Assembly: GCF_000312365.2 (NCBI RefSeq)
Contig: NZ_HG003686.1
Location: 96,857-160,856 of the forward strand
DNA: 64,000 bases
Origin: Anaerococcus provencensis
Lineage (GTDB): Bacteria > Bacillota > Clostridia > Tissierellales > Peptoniphilaceae
Reading direction: 5' to 3'
The notes beneath the pieces were generated by a model. It was not told the origin of the DNA. It made no database searches and saw only the letters and a list, made by a program, of their open reading frames with translations. How positions within the stretch are numbered: position 1 is the stretch's first letter; each line of letters opens with the position of its first letter. This document shows, piece after piece, positions 61,944 to 64,000 of this stretch. Made by a program: the position numbers and the translations under genes.

Positions 61944-62753
61944 CTAGTTACTAGCTAAGATTTGGTTTCTATATTTAACTGGTGACAAGTAACCTAAGGA
62001 TCCATGGATTCTTAGGTTGTTGTACCGATAAACATATTCTGATAGTTCTAATTTTAGTTGTTTTAAGTTTTTAAATTCTTTCTGATAAACAAATTCTGTT
62101 TTCATCACCTTATTAAATGCTTCAGCTACTGCATTATCATATGGACTTCCCTTTCCACTTAAGGATCTTTCTATGCCAAATATGTCTAGAATTTCATCTA
62201 TGCTTTTGTTGTCAAATTCTCGTCCTCTATCTGTGTGAAATATTTTTATTTTATTTAATGGGTACTTGATTGAATATATTGCTTCTTTTACTAAATCTGC
62301 GCTCTTATTTTTTCCTGCTGCATATCCTATTATTTCTCGATTGTGTAAATCGATTATTGCACAGATGTAGTTCCAACTATTTCCTACTCTTACGTAAGTT
62401 AAGTCACTTACACATGCTTGTAAAGATGGCCTATTGTAAAATTGTCTATCTATCTTGTTATTAATCTTTTTGTTGTTACATGTGGTTTTTTCTACCTTGT
62501 ATTGTTTTACTGTATAGCTTGATACTAAGGCATGTTTTTTCATTATTCTACATATTTTTCTTCTTGATACTGTGATATTTTGTTTTTCTAACTCTACTTT
62601 GATTTTTCTTGATCCGTATGAATTTTTACTTTTTCTGAATATTTCTATGATTTTTTCTTCTAAAAGCTCTTCGGTTTTTAGGTTGTCTTTTGATTCTTTT
62701 TTGTTTAGATGATAGTATATTAAACTTCTTGGTATACCTAAAAACTTACACAT
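61944..62753 (-). CDS. IS3-family transposase OrfB
   Basis: 269 residues from ATG; the frame continues upstream as [15 protein letters not shown] into orfA by -1 frameshift. HTH_21 part (KSKNSYGSRKIKVELEKQNI), then the rve integrase core: Asp in QACVSDLTYVRVG, Asp in FHTDRGREFDNKS, Glu in NAVAEAFNKVMKTE, the DDE triad, and YRYNNLRIHGSLGYLSPV. Intact. Confidence 0.95.
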   Translation of the reverse strand: MCKFLGIPRSLIYYHLNKKESKDNLKTEELLEEKIIEIFRKSKNSYGSRKIKVELEKQNITVSRRKICRIMKKHALVSSYTVKQYKVEKTTCNNKKINNKIDRQFYNRPSLQACVSDLTYVRVGNSWNYICAIIDLHNREIIGYAAGKNKSADLVKEAIYSIKYPLNKIKIFHTDRGREFDNKSIDEILDIFGIERSLSGKGSPYDNAVAEAFNKVMKTEFVYQKEFKNLKQLKLELSEYVYRYNNLRIHGSLGYLSPVKYRNQILASN

Positions 62754-62794
62754 TGCACTAATACTGTATTTATCCCTGTTTGAGATTATGAGCT

Positions 62795-63070
<276 letters not shown>

Positions 63071-63183
63071 TTTAAAATCCCCCTATGATTTCTTATTATT
63101 TATTGTACCAGATATTCGATTTTAAATTGTACTATTTACTGTATCCTTACCAAACTCAAATAACCAAATAAAAGATACAAGAT

Positions 63184-63233
63184 AGCAATTCACGAAGCAG
63201 TAAATCAAGTCGGTTTACTGTTTTTTTATTGCT
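63184..63233 (+). terminator. Terminator-like hairpin
   Basis: CAGTAAA/TTTACTG with outer AGCAAT/ATTGCT and a run of seven T. It ends an unseen gene upstream, now separated by the IS. Confidence 0.75.
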
Positions 63234-63286
63234 CAAAATCAAGAAGAAAGGACAAAGAAAATGAAAGACATAGAAGAAAAATTTTA

Positions 63287-63499
63287 ATGGCAAAAGAAGA
63301 AATCAAGCAGTTACAAAATAAAAGAAAGAAGCTCATCAGTCAGCAGAAAGAGGAAGCACGAAAAAAGAGAGATAGACGGCTTTATAAAAAAGGAGGAGTA
63401 TTTGAAAGTATTTTTACCGAAAGCAAAGAATTAACCAAAGACGAATTTTATCAACTAATCTCATTCACAAATATCAAAGAGGTAATAAATTGTAAATGA
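63287..63499 (+). CDS. DUF3847 protein, truncated by the IS21-like element
   Basis: 70 residues: MAKEEIKQLQNKRKKLISQQ, KEEARKKRDRRLYKKGGVFE, as in DUF3847 proteins that accompany MobA/MobL relaxase genes of mobilisable elements. The stop TGA (63497-63499) is the first part of the IS21-like end TGATAAAC, so the native C terminus is lost. A nine-codon ORF (63261) overlaps its start. It is a trace of a mobilisable element. Confidence 0.8.
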   Translation: MAKEEIKQLQNKRKKLISQQKEEARKKRDRRLYKKGGVFESIFTESKELTKDEFYQLISFTNIKEVINCK

Positions 63500-63566
63500 T
63501 AAACTAAAAGTGGTCCAAAAATCGATTAATTCTGATCGAAAAATGGTCCACTTGTTTTAGTTTATC
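63497..63566 (+). repeat. Left end of an IS21-like element
   Basis: GATAAACTAAAA-GTGGTCC (63498-63516) and, inverted, GGTCCACTTGTTTTAGTTTATC (63545-63566) enclose a TCGAT/ATCGA region (ATCGATTAATTCTGATCGA). The repeats precede istA as in IS21-family ends. The right end is beyond the window. Confidence 0.75.
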
Positions 63567-63614
63567 CTCCATATGTAAAGTAAACATATGGAGGTATGTG
63601 AGGTGATTAAATTA

Positions 63615-64000
63615 ATGGACAAGCATGCAATAATAAGGCTTAAAAATCAAGGATATTCAAATAGAGAAGTATCTAAAATACTTAAGATTAATAGGAATAC
63701 TGTAGCTAAATATTGGAATAAGTACCAGGAGGATGTTAAGAATTTAGATAATCCTGATTTAGATAGATCATTAGTTCAAGAAGAAATTGCCAAGGCGCCT
63801 TCCTACGATTCTTCTAATAGAAAGAAGATCAAATATACAAAAGAAGTAGATGAGTATCTTGATCAGATTTTAGAAAGTGAGAAAAGAAAGTATTCTTCTT
63901 GGGTAATCATAAACAAGCTTTAAGCGTTGTTCAGATTCATAAGATGATTGTTGATAAGGGTTTTGATATATCTTATCCTTCAATAGCAGTTTATGTTAGA
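63615..64000 (+). pseudogene. istA: istA (IS21-family transposase), frameshifted, 3' end outside window
   Basis: MDKHAIIRLKNQGYSNREVS, KILKINRNTVAKYWNKYQED is the IstA HTH; the ORF is open back to 63588. Near 63880-63895 (GAGAAAAGAAAGTATTC) the frame changes: this frame stops at 63923, while another frame continues LGNHKQALSVVQIHKMIVDK and GFDISYPSIAVYVR to the window end, clearly still IstA. One base has been lost, probably an A in the AGAAAG stretch. Confidence 0.85.

Overview
The window is low-GC Firmicute DNA. The conserved block murB-rapZ-(phosphatase)-whiA-dnaE-pfkA-pyk-rlmD, the strong AGGAGG ribosome sites and the codon use suggest an Anaerococcus-like member of the Peptoniphilaceae; the genus is an inference. 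No rRNA or tRNA gene was recognised.

Layout. (1) 1-10741 is chromosomal core: cell-wall synthesis (MurB), RapZ, a CX5R phosphatase where yvcK would normally lie, WhiA, DNA polymerase III alpha, phosphofructokinase, pyruvate kinase and the 23S rRNA methyltransferase RlmD. All are on the + strand and tightly packed. (2) About 10706-61344 is an integrated element of about 50 kb. The 3' end of rlmD plus its terminator and downstream leader (10706-10916) recurs as an imperfect copy at 61134-61344, so the element sits in the 3' end of rlmD. (3) 10992-47742 is a complete-looking siphophage genome: XRE/ImmA regulators, a sigma-like regulator, a replication block (DUF2800, DUF2815, an intein-split family A polymerase, a primase-helicase, VRR nuclease, SNF2 helicase), a late regulator, HNH, terminase, SAM synthetase plus methyltransferase, portal, ClpP-like protease, HK97 capsid, connectors, tail, holin and amidase. 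Extra genes interrupt the modules: an HNH-AP2 homing endonuclease, a toxin-antitoxin pair, a DUF3800 gene and a small independent gene before the tape measure. (4) 47827-51747 is a recombination block with three serine-recombinase-family genes. (5) 51753-60230 is cargo: TetR regulator, an ECF transporter (S, T and a double ATPase), a YbtPQ/IrtAB-like pair of ABC half-transporters and a MATE pump, with the same palindromic operator in front of tetR and in front of the S gene. (6) 60316-61133 holds a frameshifted sigma-like gene and the right att region. (7) 61408-64000 has a flavodoxin gene, an IS3-family insertion sequence, a DUF3847 mobilisation-associated gene cut short by an IS21-like element, and the start of a frameshifted istA.

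How it works together. The phage part should replicate with its own polymerase and primase, package DNA with an HNH-assisted terminase, and lyse with holin plus amidase. The XRE/ImmA pair probably holds lysogeny. The recombinase trio probably moves the whole att-bounded unit, including the transporter cargo, which lies between the recombinases and the right att site. That is an unusual arrangement for a prophage.

Most notable points: the att-bounded prophage with an 8.5-kb transporter cargo; several phage genes that appear to start at AUA, AUC or UUG behind an extended Shine-Dalgarno; four exact-period 48-bp repeats with a relative at the other end of the phage; a repeated promoter cassette (TTGACT, 17 nt, GAATAT with TTGTACGG in the spacer); the polymerase intein; and a receptor-binding-type fibre gene located among head-completion genes.
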